This document shows positions 32,742 to 42,183 of a stretch of 64,000 nucleotides of DNA, one piece after another. The notes under the pieces were generated by a model. That model saw nothing but the letters and a program-made list of their open reading frames with translations. It searched no databases and had not been told where the DNA came from. Within the stretch, counting starts at the first letter, position 1, and every line of letters starts with the position of its first letter. Origin of the DNA: Enterobacter cancerogenus. Lineage in GTDB: Bacteria; Pseudomonadota; Gammaproteobacteria; Enterobacterales; Enterobacteriaceae. The position numbers and the translations under genes were made by a program. The stretch is from NCBI GenBank assembly GCA_000773965.1, contig JRUP01000008.1, positions 62,001 through 126,000 of the forward strand, given 5' to 3'.

Positions 32742-32944
32742 GGCCAAAGCCTCTCTGCGGCGGTCGGGCTATCCGCAGCGCTGAGGCTTTTACGTTGGGC
32801 CAGGAGCCAGTCGCATGGATGCGACTGGCAGTTCGGGTTGGCCAGGACGGCCTTACCCGAACGGTCCGTAGGCACGACGTGGAAGCCGAGGGCACCGCGT
32901 CAGCGGCGCGAGGACGGCCCGGCCGCCGCAGAGGGGCTATGGCC
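32742..32944 (+). other. Long nested-hairpin element, possible structured RNA
   Basis: A 203-base element closed by a 28-bp stem (32742-32769 with 32917-32944): 25 Watson-Crick pairs, two G-U pairs and one A-A mismatch if read as plus-strand RNA. Inside are a perfect 10-bp hairpin with TGGA loop (32806-32815/32820-32829) and a second hairpin (GTTCGGGT 32831-32838 with ACCCGAAC 32855-32862, plus inner GGCC/GGCC). Short helices CGCTGA/TCAGCG, GGCTT/AAGCC, ACGT/ACGT and GGGCC/GGTCC complete a branched fold. It is very GC-rich in an AT-richer gap. I do not recognise a named RNA family; the small open frames across it look like by-products of the stems. Confidence 0.65.
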
Positions 32945-33109
32945 CATCCGCGCACCAAAGCAGTCCATTGAACAGAGACGCTATAGCCCACCACGCCGCA
33001 CCCAAAAAAGCCCACAACAGAATCAACAGCCTCAAACTCAGCTGTTCTAAACTGCCAGACAACCTTCATCTATGCTGCTAAAACTCATCCCTGCCAGAAC
33101 GAATAACAC

Positions 33110-34504
33110 TTATCCCTGCCAACCCCCGCCTAGCGCGGCGATCAGCTCAACGCTGCTCACCCACTGGGTGCTCTGCAGTGACAGTAAGCTCTGCTGCTCG
33201 CTCAGACTGCTGTTTTCCGTGGTGGCCACATCAAGGTAATCAATCATCCCGGCATCATACTGATTACGCGTCACGCGTGCTGACTCCTGCGCAGCGCTGG
33301 TCGCCAGCTGCTGTGAAGCTATCTCACCCTTCAGCGTATTCAGCTGCACCAGATAATCTTCTACTTCACCCATCGCCGTCAGCACCGACTGGCGATAATC
33401 CGCCACGCTGGCGTCATAGGCGGCGCGGGCCTGTTCCACTTTGGCTGAGGTGGCACCGAAGTCCAGCAGCGTGCCGCTCAACTCCGGCCCTAATGACCAG
33501 ACGCGATTTGGCAGTGAGAACAGACTGTTGATGGCCGATGAACTCACGCCGCCAGTGGCACTTAACGTCAGATCGGGATAGTAACCGGCAATCGCTACGC
33601 CCACCGCCGCATTGGCCGCTGCCACGTTACGTTCGGCATAAGCAATATCCGGACGACGCTGCAACAACGCAGAAGGCAGGCTGTTAGGGATGGCTGGCAG
33701 CGTGGCATCCAGCTTCGCCACTGGCAGCGAGAAATCAGCTGGCGCACGGCCCAGCAACAGCGCAATGGCGTGTTCCGACTGCGCGCGCTGCCACTGATAA
33801 TCCTGTGCTGAGGCGCGCGCGCTCTCCAGCTGCATCTGCGCCTGTGCCAGCGTGGCGCGTGATTCGCTGCCCGCTGAGTACTTGTTCTGAATCACCGTTA
33901 GATAGCGCTGATAGGCATCGATACTGCGCTGATACAGAGCAATTTTTTCGTCGAGGATGCGCAGCTGGAAGTAATCCTGCGCCAGCTCCGATTGGGCACT
34001 TAGGGTGATATTCGCCAGTTCGGCCTTACTCGCCTGCGCACTGGCTTTGTTCTCTTCCAGCGTACGGCGCAGTTTGCCCCACAAATCCAGCTCCCAGCTG
34101 GCGCTGAGATCGGCGGCATGCGCGTTGCTGACGCTGCGCTGCCCGGTGGTGCTGGCGCGACTGCCGCTACGCGTGCTGCTAGCGTCGTAGCTTACCGACG
34201 GGAACAGTGCCGCGCGCGACTGCGAGGTCAGCGCCTGCGCTTCACGGTACTGCGCGGCATAGCTCGCCACGTTTTGGTTGGAGATGCTCACCTGACGCAG
34301 CAGGCTATCCAGCGTGGCATCGTGATACACCGACCACCAGTCGCCTTTGCTCTGCTCATCCTGCGGCGTAGCCTGCTGCCAGCCTTTGGCTTCTTTAAAG
34401 TGAGTCGGCATAGCCATGGTGGGGCGCTGATAATCCGGGCCCACCGCACAACCCGCCAGCAACAGCGCCGCTACCATCGGGGTAAATTTCAGAACATTTT
34501 TCAT
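33110..34504 (-). CDS. Outer-membrane factor lipoprotein of the MdtABC-like system
   Basis: A 464-residue TolC/OprM-type (NodT family) outer-membrane channel. The signal peptide ends in lipobox LLAGC (Cys19), so it is a lipoprotein. Two OEP repeats follow, with the family segments ALFPSVSYDAS, LLQRRPDIAYAERNVAAANAAVGVAIAGYYPDLTLSA and a C-terminal ELIAALGGGWQG. It starts 3 bases after mdtC. E. coli mdtABC lacks its own channel and uses TolC; a dedicated channel here recalls the MuxABC-OpmB arrangement. Confidence 0.92.
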   Translation of the reverse strand: MKNVLKFTPMVAALLLAGCAVGPDYQRPTMAMPTHFKEAKGWQQATPQDEQSKGDWWSVYHDATLDSLLRQVSISNQNVASYAAQYREAQALTSQSRAALFPSVSYDASSTRSGSRASTTGQRSVSNAHAADLSASWELDLWGKLRRTLEENKASAQASKAELANITLSAQSELAQDYFQLRILDEKIALYQRSIDAYQRYLTVIQNKYSAGSESRATLAQAQMQLESARASAQDYQWQRAQSEHAIALLLGRAPADFSLPVAKLDATLPAIPNSLPSALLQRRPDIAYAERNVAAANAAVGVAIAGYYPDLTLSATGGVSSSAINSLFSLPNRVWSLGPELSGTLLDFGATSAKVEQARAAYDASVADYRQSVLTAMGEVEDYLVQLNTLKGEIASQQLATSAAQESARVTRNQYDAGMIDYLDVATTENSSLSEQQSLLSLQSTQWVSSVELIAALGGGWQG

Positions 34505-34507
34505 CGA

Positions 34508-37500
34508 TCAGGATTCCACATGACGCATGCGCTGCCACTGACGTTTGGTGGCGCGGCTTAAACTATCGAGCCAGAGATAAACAACCGGCGTGGTAAACAG
34601 GGTTAACAACTGGCTGAGTGCCAGACCGCCGGCAATTGCGATGCCAAGCGGACTGCGTAGATCCGCATCGCCGCCGCTGCCTAATGCCAGCGGCAAAGCA
34701 CCAAAGAAGGCGGCCAGCGTGGTCATCATGATCGGACGGAAACGCATCAGACAGGCCTGCGTGATCGCCTGCTTCGGCGACAAGCCCTGCGTGCGCTCAG
34801 CATGGATTGCAAAGTCGATCATCATGATGGCGTTCTTCTTCACGATGCCGATTAGCAGAATGATGCCGATCAGGGCAATCACCGTCAGTTGGGTATTGGT
34901 GAGCAGCAGCAGCAGCAGCGCACCAACCCCCGCCGATGGCAGCGTCGAAAGAATGGTGATGGGATGGATGTAGCTCTCATACAGCACGCCCAGCACGATA
35001 TACACCGCCGCCAGCGCGGCAATAATCAGCCACGGCATGGTGGCGGTCAGCTGTGCAAAGGCGGCTGCGGTACCGGCAAATCCGGCCTGAATGGTGGACG
35101 GCAGGCCGAGCTGCGCCATCGCCTGTTTAATCAGCGCCTGCGCCTGCTCCAGTGACACACCATCATTCAGGTTAAAGGCAACGGTGCTGGTGGCCGACTG
35201 ACCCTGATGCGCCACCGACAGCGGCGCATTACCGCCTTTGAAGCTGGCGAAAGCAGAGAGCGGCACGCGATCGCCGCTGTCGTTAATCACATACAGCTCT
35301 TTCAAAATCTCCGGATCGCGCGTGTAGCTGTCCTGCAACGACATCACCACATGATACTGATTCAGCGTGTGATACAGCGTCGCCACCTGGCGCTGGCTAA
35401 AGGCGTTGTTCAGCATGGTATCCAGCATCTGCACATTCACGCCAAGGCGTTGCGCGCGGTCGCGATCGATATTGATCACCACTTCCTGGCCGCCGGTTTG
35501 CGAATCGGAGTCCACGCTGTTGAGCTGTGGGATCGCTGCCAGCGCGGCTTGCACTTTCGGCGTCCACTCACGCAGCACATCCAGATCGTCCGCCTGCAAG
35601 CTGTATTGATAGGTAGCATTGGCACTGCGCCCACCGATATGCAGATCCTGCGCCGCCATCAGGAACATCTGCGCCCCGGCGATATGGCTGGTCTTCAGGC
35701 TCAGTCGATTGGCGACTTCGGTGGCCGTGGCATCACGATCGCTAAAGTCTTTAAGACGCACAAAGAAGTTGGCGCTGTTGCGCGAGCCAAACATGCCGCT
35801 GCCCATCGACGACATCACGCTGTCCACCGCCGGATCGGACTGGATGATCTTGGTGAACTCCAGCATCTTCGGCTTCATCGCCTGGAACGAGATGTTTTGA
35901 TCGGCGCGCAGTGCGCCCATCAGCAGGCCGGTATCCTGATTGGGGAAGAAGCCCTTCTGCACCACGGTGAACAGAAACAGGTTGAGCAACACCGTCAGCA
36001 CCAGGCTGAACATGGTGATCTTCTGGTGCGCCATTACCCACGCCAGACCACGCGAATAGGCCGCCAGCAAAGCATTGAGCTGGTTTTCGATAAACTGATA
36101 TAGCGGATGAGGGCGCTTGCTGACTTTCGGTTTTGGCTTCAGCAGCCGCGCGCACAGCATCGGCGTCAGGCTCAGCGAGACAAACATCGAGATCAGCAGC
36201 GAGACGGTGAGCGTCACCGCAAACTCGCGGAACAGACGACCGACAATACTGCCCATCAGCAGGATCGGGATAAACACCGCCACCAGCGACATAGTCATCG
36301 ACAGCACGGTGAAACTCACTTCCTGCGCGCCTTTTAGCGCCGCCCGCAGCGGACTTAAGCCCTCTTCGATATGGCGCGTGATGTTTTCCAGCACCACGAT
36401 GGCATCATCGACGACAAATCCGGTGGCGATAATCAGCGCCATCAGCGACAGGTTATCGAGGCTGTAGCCCAGCAGATACATCACCGCACAGGTGCCAATC
36501 AACGACACCGGTAGTGCCAGCGCCGGGATCACCACCGCCTGCACGTTACGCAGGAACACAAACACCACCGCGATCACCAACAGCATGGCGATCAGCAGCG
36601 TCTCTTCGGTGTCGTACAAAGATTCACGCACCGTCGGCGAACGGTCCACCACCACCTTCAGCTGGGTATCTGCGGGCAGATCTTTTTCCAGCGCTGGCAA
36701 CTGCGCTTTGATGGCATCAATGGTGTCGAGCATGTTGGCGCCGGCCTGGCGCTTAATGCCCACCATCACCGACGGCTGCGAGTTAAGGAAACCGGCCTGG
36801 TACTGATCTTCCACCGAATCGTAAACGGTGGCGACATCGTGCAGACGTACCGCTTTGCCGTCTTTATAGCTGACGATCAGATCCTGATACTGCGCCGCTT
36901 TATCTAACTGACCGTTGCTGTCCACCACCCATGATTGCTGGCTACCCTGCAGAATGCCCTTGGGTTTGTTGGTGGTGCTGTTGGCGATGGCTTCACGCAC
37001 CGTGTCCAGCGAGATGCCGTACTGCGCCAGCTTGAGCGGTTGCAGATCGATACGCACCGCTGGCAGCGCACTGCCCATCAGCGACACTTCACCGACACCT
37101 TTAACCTGCCCCATCGCCTGCTCGATTTTGCTCTCGGCGAGGTCGTAGAGTTCACCCGGCGTGCGCGTGGCCGAGGTGAGCGCCAGCATCACAATCGGTG
37201 CATCGGACGGGTTAGCTTTGCGATAGGTCGGCAGTGATTCCATCGCGCTCGGCAGCAAACTGCGCGCGGCGTTGATCGCTGCCTGCACATCGCGCGCCGC
37301 ACCGTTGATATCGCGGTCAAGATCAAACTGCAAAATCACGCTGGTGGAGCCCTGCGAACTGGTCGAAGTCATTTCGGTGACGCCAGCGATCTGCCCCAGC
37401 GAGCGCTCCAGCGGCGTGGCCACCGTGGCCGCCATGGTCTCCGGGCTGGCACCAGCTAAGCTGGCGCTGACCATAATGGTCGGGAAATCCACCTGCGGCA

Positions 37501-37609
37501 GCGGGGCCACTGGTAACAGCCGATAACCCAACAAACCGAGCAGCATGATCGACAACGTTAATAGCAACGTGGTGACCGGGCGAAAGATAAAGAGTCTGGT
37601 GAGGTTCAT
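34508..37609 (-). CDS. mdtC: RND multidrug efflux permease, MdtC/MuxC-like
   Basis: A 1033-residue inner-membrane proton/drug antiporter of the HAE-1 family with 12 helices and two large periplasmic loops. N-terminus NLTRLFIFRPVTTLLLTLSIMLLGLLGYRLLPVAPLPQVDFPTI is typical of MdtB/MdtC. The paired Asp of helix 4 are in ATGFVVDDAIVVLENITRHIE. In E. coli, MdtB and MdtC form a mixed trimer. Joined to mdtB by a TAATG stop-start overlap. Confidence 0.93.
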   Translation of the reverse strand: MNLTRLFIFRPVTTLLLTLSIMLLGLLGYRLLPVAPLPQVDFPTIMVSASLAGASPETMAATVATPLERSLGQIAGVTEMTSTSSQGSTSVILQFDLDRDINGAARDVQAAINAARSLLPSAMESLPTYRKANPSDAPIVMLALTSATRTPGELYDLAESKIEQAMGQVKGVGEVSLMGSALPAVRIDLQPLKLAQYGISLDTVREAIANSTTNKPKGILQGSQQSWVVDSNGQLDKAAQYQDLIVSYKDGKAVRLHDVATVYDSVEDQYQAGFLNSQPSVMVGIKRQAGANMLDTIDAIKAQLPALEKDLPADTQLKVVVDRSPTVRESLYDTEETLLIAMLLVIAVVFVFLRNVQAVVIPALALPVSLIGTCAVMYLLGYSLDNLSLMALIIATGFVVDDAIVVLENITRHIEEGLSPLRAALKGAQEVSFTVLSMTMSLVAVFIPILLMGSIVGRLFREFAVTLTVSLLISMFVSLSLTPMLCARLLKPKPKVSKRPHPLYQFIENQLNALLAAYSRGLAWVMAHQKITMFSLVLTVLLNLFLFTVVQKGFFPNQDTGLLMGALRADQNISFQAMKPKMLEFTKIIQSDPAVDSVMSSMGSGMFGSRNSANFFVRLKDFSDRDATATEVANRLSLKTSHIAGAQMFLMAAQDLHIGGRSANATYQYSLQADDLDVLREWTPKVQAALAAIPQLNSVDSDSQTGGQEVVINIDRDRAQRLGVNVQMLDTMLNNAFSQRQVATLYHTLNQYHVVMSLQDSYTRDPEILKELYVINDSGDRVPLSAFASFKGGNAPLSVAHQGQSATSTVAFNLNDGVSLEQAQALIKQAMAQLGLPSTIQAGFAGTAAAFAQLTATMPWLIIAALAAVYIVLGVLYESYIHPITILSTLPSAGVGALLLLLLTNTQLTVIALIGIILLIGIVKKNAIMMIDFAIHAERTQGLSPKQAITQACLMRFRPIMMTTLAAFFGALPLALGSGGDADLRSPLGIAIAGGLALSQLLTLFTTPVVYLWLDSLSRATKRQWQRMRHVES

Positions 37610-40600
37610 TACTCGCTCCGCGCCTGCTGCTGTTTACGCTGCATATAGCGCTTGCCGCGCTGCGCGATGGCATCAAACCACAGGTAGATAACCGGCGTGG
37701 AGAACAGCGTCAGCACCTGGCTGACAATCAGGCCGCCGACAATCACCAGACCGAGCGGTTGACGCAGCTCCGCACCGGACCCCGAAGCCAGCATCAGCGG
37801 CAGTGCACCGAGCAGCGCCGCCATGGTGGTCATCAGAATCGGACGGAAGCGCAGCAAGCAGGCTTGATGAATCGCATCACGCGCGCTCATGCCCTGCTTG
37901 TTTTCGGCCTCCAGCGCGAAGTCGATCATCATAATCGCGTTCTTTTTCACGATGCCGATCAGCAGGATCACCCCGATCAGCGCAATCAAGCTGAACTCAC
38001 TGCCCGCCAGCAGCAACGTCAACAGCGCACCCACCGCCGCTGATGGCAGCGTCGAGAGAATCGTCACCGGATGAATAAAGCTCTCATACAGGATGCCCAA
38101 CACCACATACATGGTGATCAGCGCGGCCAGAATCAGCCACAGCGTGTTACCAGTGGCACTCTGGAATGCCGAGGTTTCCCCCTGATAGCGCAGCGTAATG
38201 CTGGACGGCAGATCCAGCTGTTGCGTCACTTCGGCAATCGCTTTCTGCCCATCTTCCAGCGAGTAACCGGTGTTGAGGTTGAACGACACCATCACCGCCG
38301 GGAACTGATTCAGACGCATATGCATCAGTGAACCGGTGCGCTGGTGAATGGTGGCGATCGAGGTCAGTTTCACCATGCCCGTGGTGGTGGTGTCGCTATC
38401 GGAACTGGTGGCTGAGCTGCTGCTGGATGTGCTGCCCGAACTGCTGCTGGTTGATGTGCTGGAACTGCTGCTGCTCACCGGCAGATAAACATCATCAAAC
38501 GATGCTGGGGATTGCTGATACTGAGGCGCGACTTCCAGCACTACGCGATACTGGTTTGCCTGGGTAAAGATGGTGGAAACCAGACGCTGACCGAAGCTGT
38601 TGTAGAGCGCCGTATCCACATCCGAGGCGGTAATGCCGTAGCGCGCGGCTTTATCGCGGTTTAGCTCAACATAGGCAACACGGCCCTGATCCTGCAGGTT
38701 ACTCACCACGCCGTTAAATTCCGGGCGCTGCTGCAAGGCGGCCACCATCTTCGGCGTCCAGCTCACCAGGTTTTCACTGTCTGCGTCATCAAGCGTGAAC
38801 TGATACTGGCTCGGCGTGACCTGATCGTTGACCGTCAGATCCTGCGCCGGTTGCAGATAGAGCTGAATGCCCGCCACCTGCTCCGCCGCCTGCTGCAGCT
38901 GCTTGATCACCACATCGGCTTTGTCATTGCGCTCATCAAACGACTTCAGGTTGATTTGGATACGGCCACTGTTGAGGCTGGTGTTGCTGCCGTCAATCCC
39001 GATAGTCGAAGAGAGGCTATCCACCGACGGGTTCTGCAGAATCACTTTCGCCAGCGCCTGCTGACGCTTCGACATCTCGCTAAACGACACATCCTGCGAC
39101 GCCACGGTGACACCCTGAATCAGTCCGGTATCCTGCGTCGGGAAGAAACCTTTCGGGATGGCGATATACAGCAGCGCTGTCAGCGCAAAGGTTGCCAGCG
39201 CCACCAGCAGCGTCAGTTTCTGATGATTCAGCACCACCGTCAGCAAGCGGTCGTAACCATTCACCAACTTATCGAATATTTGTCCGCCCTTACGCGAGAA
39301 GCGCGACTGCTTCTCTTCCGGGATATGCTGCAACAGATAGGCGCACAGCATTGGCGTTAGCGTCAGTGACACCACCATCGACACCAGAATCGACACCGCC
39401 AGCGTAATGGCAAATTCGCGGAACAGCCGCCCCACTACATCGCCCATAAACAGCAGCGGAATCAGTACTGCAATCAGCGAGAAGGTCAGCGAGATGATGG
39501 TGAAGCCGATCTGCTGCGAGCCTTTCAGCGCCGCCTGCATCGGCGTTTCGCCCTCTTCCAGCCGACGCGAAATGTTCTCCACCACCACGATCGCATCATC
39601 GATGACGAAGCCGGTGGCGATGGTCAGCGCCATCAGCGACAGGTTATTCAGGCTGAAATCGGCCAGATACATCACGCCGAAAGTGCCAATCAGTGACAGC
39701 GGTACCGCCACGCTCGGGATCAGCGTGGCCGCCACATTGCGCAGGAACAGGAAGGTGACCATCACCACCAGCGCCACCGACAGCATCAGCTCAAACTGCA
39801 CGTCGCTAATGGATGCACGGATGGTTTGGGTGCGATCCGACAAGATGCTCATTTTCACGCCATCGGGCAACGCGGCCTGCAAAGTCGGCAGCTGCGCCTT
39901 AATGCTGTCCACCACCTGAATCACGTTGGCACCAGGCTGGCGCTGCACGCTGATTACAATCGCCGGGCTGTTATTGGCCCACGCCGACTGGAAGCTGTTT
40001 TCCGGACCCTGTTCAATGTGCGCGATGTCTTTCAGGCGCAGTGCGGCACCGTTCTGATAGGTGATGATCAGATTGCCGTACTCATCGGCGGTGCGCAGCT
40101 GATCGTTGGCATCGATGGTCACCGAATGGTATTTGCCATCGAAGCCACCTTTTGAACCATTGACGTTGCTGTTGCTGATCAACGTATTCACGTCTTCCAG
40201 CGACAGCTTGTGTGCCGCCAGCGCTTTCGGGTCCATCTGCACGCGGATAGCCGGCTGATGGCCGCCCGCCAATGTCACCATGCCGACGCCGTTGATTTGC
40301 GACAGCTTCAGCGCCACGCGGGTGTTCACCAGATCCTGCACCTGCGTCAGTGGCAGATTGTCCGAGCTGGCCGCCAGCGTGATCACCGCCGTATCGGCCG
40401 GGTTGACCTTTTTATAGGTCGGCGGATTCGGCAGATCGCTCGGCAGCAGATTGTTGGCCGCGTTGATCGCCGCCTGCACTTCCTGCTCGGCGACATCCAG
40501 CGACAGATCGAGGCTGAATTTTAGCGTGATGATCGAGGAGCCACCGGAGCTGGTGGAGGTCATCTGGCTCAGACCCGCCATCTGCCCGAGCTGGCGTTCC

Positions 40601-40800
40601 AGCGGTGAGGTCACAGACGATGCCATCACATCCGGGCTGGCACCAGGATACAAGGTGGTGACCTGAATGGTCGGATAATCCACCTGCGGCAACGCCGAGG
40701 TGGAGAGGAATTTATACGCGAAAATCCCGGAAATCAGCACGCCGACCATCAGCAAGATGGTGGCGACGGGACGCTGGATAAACAGACGTGACGGATTCAT
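37609..40800 (-). CDS. mdtB: RND multidrug efflux permease, MdtB/MuxB-like, with Ser-rich insert
   Basis: A 1063-residue HAE-1 RND permease, partner of the MdtC-like subunit. N-terminus [31 protein letters not shown] and helix-4 Asp pair in [23 protein letters not shown] are intact. It is about 20 residues longer than E. coli MdtB, and a low-complexity Ser/Thr/Gly tract (about residues 776-808) interrupts the second periplasmic loop. Overlaps mdtA by 4 bases. Confidence 0.93.
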   Translation of the reverse strand: MNPSRLFIQRPVATILLMVGVLISGIFAYKFLSTSALPQVDYPTIQVTTLYPGASPDVMASSVTSPLERQLGQMAGLSQMTSTSSGGSSIITLKFSLDLSLDVAEQEVQAAINAANNLLPSDLPNPPTYKKVNPADTAVITLAASSDNLPLTQVQDLVNTRVALKLSQINGVGMVTLAGGHQPAIRVQMDPKALAAHKLSLEDVNTLISNSNVNGSKGGFDGKYHSVTIDANDQLRTADEYGNLIITYQNGAALRLKDIAHIEQGPENSFQSAWANNSPAIVISVQRQPGANVIQVVDSIKAQLPTLQAALPDGVKMSILSDRTQTIRASISDVQFELMLSVALVVMVTFLFLRNVAATLIPSVAVPLSLIGTFGVMYLADFSLNNLSLMALTIATGFVIDDAIVVVENISRRLEEGETPMQAALKGSQQIGFTIISLTFSLIAVLIPLLFMGDVVGRLFREFAITLAVSILVSMVVSLTLTPMLCAYLLQHIPEEKQSRFSRKGGQIFDKLVNGYDRLLTVVLNHQKLTLLVALATFALTALLYIAIPKGFFPTQDTGLIQGVTVASQDVSFSEMSKRQQALAKVILQNPSVDSLSSTIGIDGSNTSLNSGRIQINLKSFDERNDKADVVIKQLQQAAEQVAGIQLYLQPAQDLTVNDQVTPSQYQFTLDDADSENLVSWTPKMVAALQQRPEFNGVVSNLQDQGRVAYVELNRDKAARYGITASDVDTALYNSFGQRLVSTIFTQANQYRVVLEVAPQYQQSPASFDDVYLPVSSSSSSTSTSSSSGSTSSSSSATSSDSDTTTTGMVKLTSIATIHQRTGSLMHMRLNQFPAVMVSFNLNTGYSLEDGQKAIAEVTQQLDLPSSITLRYQGETSAFQSATGNTLWLILAALITMYVVLGILYESFIHPVTILSTLPSAAVGALLTLLLAGSEFSLIALIGVILLIGIVKKNAIMMIDFALEAENKQGMSARDAIHQACLLRFRPILMTTMAALLGALPLMLASGSGAELRQPLGLVIVGGLIVSQVLTLFSTPVIYLWFDAIAQRGKRYMQRKQQQARSE
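38377..38475. repeat. Low-complexity Ser/Thr codon tract in mdtB
   Basis: About 33 codons that encode mainly Ser and Thr, many of them AGC, appearing on the plus strand as CTGCTGCTG-like runs. The tract is imperfect, unlike the recD repeat, and keeps frame. Confidence 0.9.
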
Positions 40801-42041
40801 TTTTTGGCCGCTGTGGCAGTTTTGCTGTCATCGGCCAGAGAGACTTTACTGCCGTTGGTCAGGCGATCGATGCCTTCGGTAACAAGACGCTCGCCCGGCT
40901 CGACACCTTTTAGGATCGACTGCTGATCTTCACCAAACGCCGGGCCGGTGGTCACGGCTTTGCGCGTCACGGTGTTGTCTTTATTGATCACAAACACAAA
41001 GCTGCCGTCGCTGCTCAGTTGCAGCGCCTGCGCCGGGATCACCGTGGCGTTATTCAGAATGTTGGTTTGCAGACGCAGGTTGACGAACTGATTGGCAAAC
41101 AGCGACTCATCTTCATTCGGGAAGGTGGCTTTCAGCTCGATGGTGCCGGTGCTGGTATCGATCTGGTTGCTAATGAACTGCACGCTGCCTTGAGCCAGCT
41201 GGGTGCTGTTGTCCTGATCAAAAGCCACCGCCGGTAAACTCTGCCCGTTATGCAGCGCTTTGGTGAGCTGCGCGATATTGCTCTGCGGCACGCTGAAGGT
41301 CACGGCTGCGGGCTGCATCTGCGTCACCACCACAATGCCGGTGGTGTCGGTGGTTTGCACCATGTTGCCGGGATCGACCAGACGCAGGCCGACACGGCCG
41401 CTGACTGGTGAAGTGATGCGCGCATACTCAATATCCAGCTTCGCACTGGCGATCTGCGCCTGATCGGCTGCCACGGCGCCTTTATACTGGCCGACGGTAG
41501 CGGTTTGCGTATCGAGATCCTGGCGTGACAGCGAGTCCTGGGCCGCCAGTTTTTTGTAGCGGGCCAGCGTCAACTCGGCGCTTTTCAGCAATGCCTGGTT
41601 CTGATTGAGATCGCCCTGATACTGCGCCAGTGTCGCCTGATAGCTGCGTGGATCGATCTGCGCCAGCAGCTGTCCGGCCTCGACTTTTTGCCCTTCGGTA
41701 AAGAACACTTTTTCCAGTTGACCCGCTACGCGGCTGGTCACGGTAACGCTGGCATTGGGGATCACCGTGCCCAGCGCATTGAGATACACCGGCACGTTGG
41801 CCGTCGTGGCCACGCCACTGTGCACCAGCGTGGCACTGCCGCCCATCATCGCCATGCCCGGAGGTCCACCTGCGCCCCCGCGATGACCGCCTTTTCCGCC
41901 TCCTGGTGGCATGCCGCCCGGCGCACCGCCATGGCCGCCGACAACGCGCCAAATCACGCCAGCCACGATTAACACAACAAGTAAAATGAGTAGCCATTTC
42001 AGCCAGTGGAAACGCGATTTGCCAGGGGAATTAATTGTCAT
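40797..42041 (-). CDS. mdtA: RND periplasmic adaptor, MdtA/MuxA-like
   Basis: A 414-residue membrane-fusion protein. The ATG at 42041 gives a short cytoplasmic end and an N-terminal membrane anchor (about residues 14-32) rather than a lipobox. A Gly/Pro/Met/His-rich linker (about 35-69) is followed by barrel-sandwich, alpha-hairpin and beta-barrel domains ([48 protein letters not shown]). It heads mdtA-mdtB-mdtC-outer membrane factor. No mdtD or baeSR genes follow, unlike E. coli. Confidence 0.93.
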   Translation of the reverse strand: MTINSPGKSRFHWLKWLLILLVVLIVAGVIWRVVGGHGGAPGGMPPGGGKGGHRGGAGGPPGMAMMGGSATLVHSGVATTANVPVYLNALGTVIPNASVTVTSRVAGQLEKVFFTEGQKVEAGQLLAQIDPRSYQATLAQYQGDLNQNQALLKSAELTLARYKKLAAQDSLSRQDLDTQTATVGQYKGAVAADQAQIASAKLDIEYARITSPVSGRVGLRLVDPGNMVQTTDTTGIVVVTQMQPAAVTFSVPQSNIAQLTKALHNGQSLPAVAFDQDNSTQLAQGSVQFISNQIDTSTGTIELKATFPNEDESLFANQFVNLRLQTNILNNATVIPAQALQLSSDGSFVFVINKDNTVTRKAVTTGPAFGEDQQSILKGVEPGERLVTEGIDRLTNGSKVSLADDSKTATAAKK

Positions 42042-42071
42042 CGGACTCTTCAGATAAACAGGAAAAAGGAA

Positions 42072-42095
42072 AATCCCCTGCACTAACAGGGGATT
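42072..42095 (-). terminator. Terminator between the two efflux operons
   Basis: A perfect 9-bp stem AATCCCCTG/CAGGGGATT (42072-42080 with 42087-42095), 6-base loop, followed on the minus strand by TTCCTTTTT. It lies 89 bases after the upstream operon's last gene but only 31 bases before the mdtA start, so it may also act on mdtA mRNA leader. Confidence 0.75.
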
Positions 42096-42138
42096 ATTTC
42101 AAAGGAAATCATCACTGCTTGTATTATCAGCTGAAGTG

Positions 42139-42155
42139 CCATGGAATTTCCATGG
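42139..42155 (-). promoter_or_regulatory. 17-bp palindrome, possible operator of mdtABC
   Basis: CCATGGAA and TTCCATGG flank a single T: a perfect odd palindrome about 100 bases upstream of mdtA. On the minus strand it lies next to a -10-like GATAAT (about 42123-42128). The overlapping minus-strand text TTTCTCCAT agrees with the first half of the BaeR box TTTTTCTCCATDATTGGC, but the second half does not. Confidence 0.5.
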
Positions 42156-42183
42156 AGAAACCGTAAGGGTAACGTTAAGGCAC

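Noticed and set aside
32669-33069. Open frames on both strands across the structured element (up to 130 codons)
   Set aside because: Their composition follows the GC-rich stems, the two strands mirror each other, and no Shine-Dalgarno or family resemblance is seen.
42139-42155. A full BaeR box at mdtA
   Set aside because: Only the first half (TTTCTCCAT) matches; the second half is replaced by the palindrome, so a full BaeR site is not claimed.
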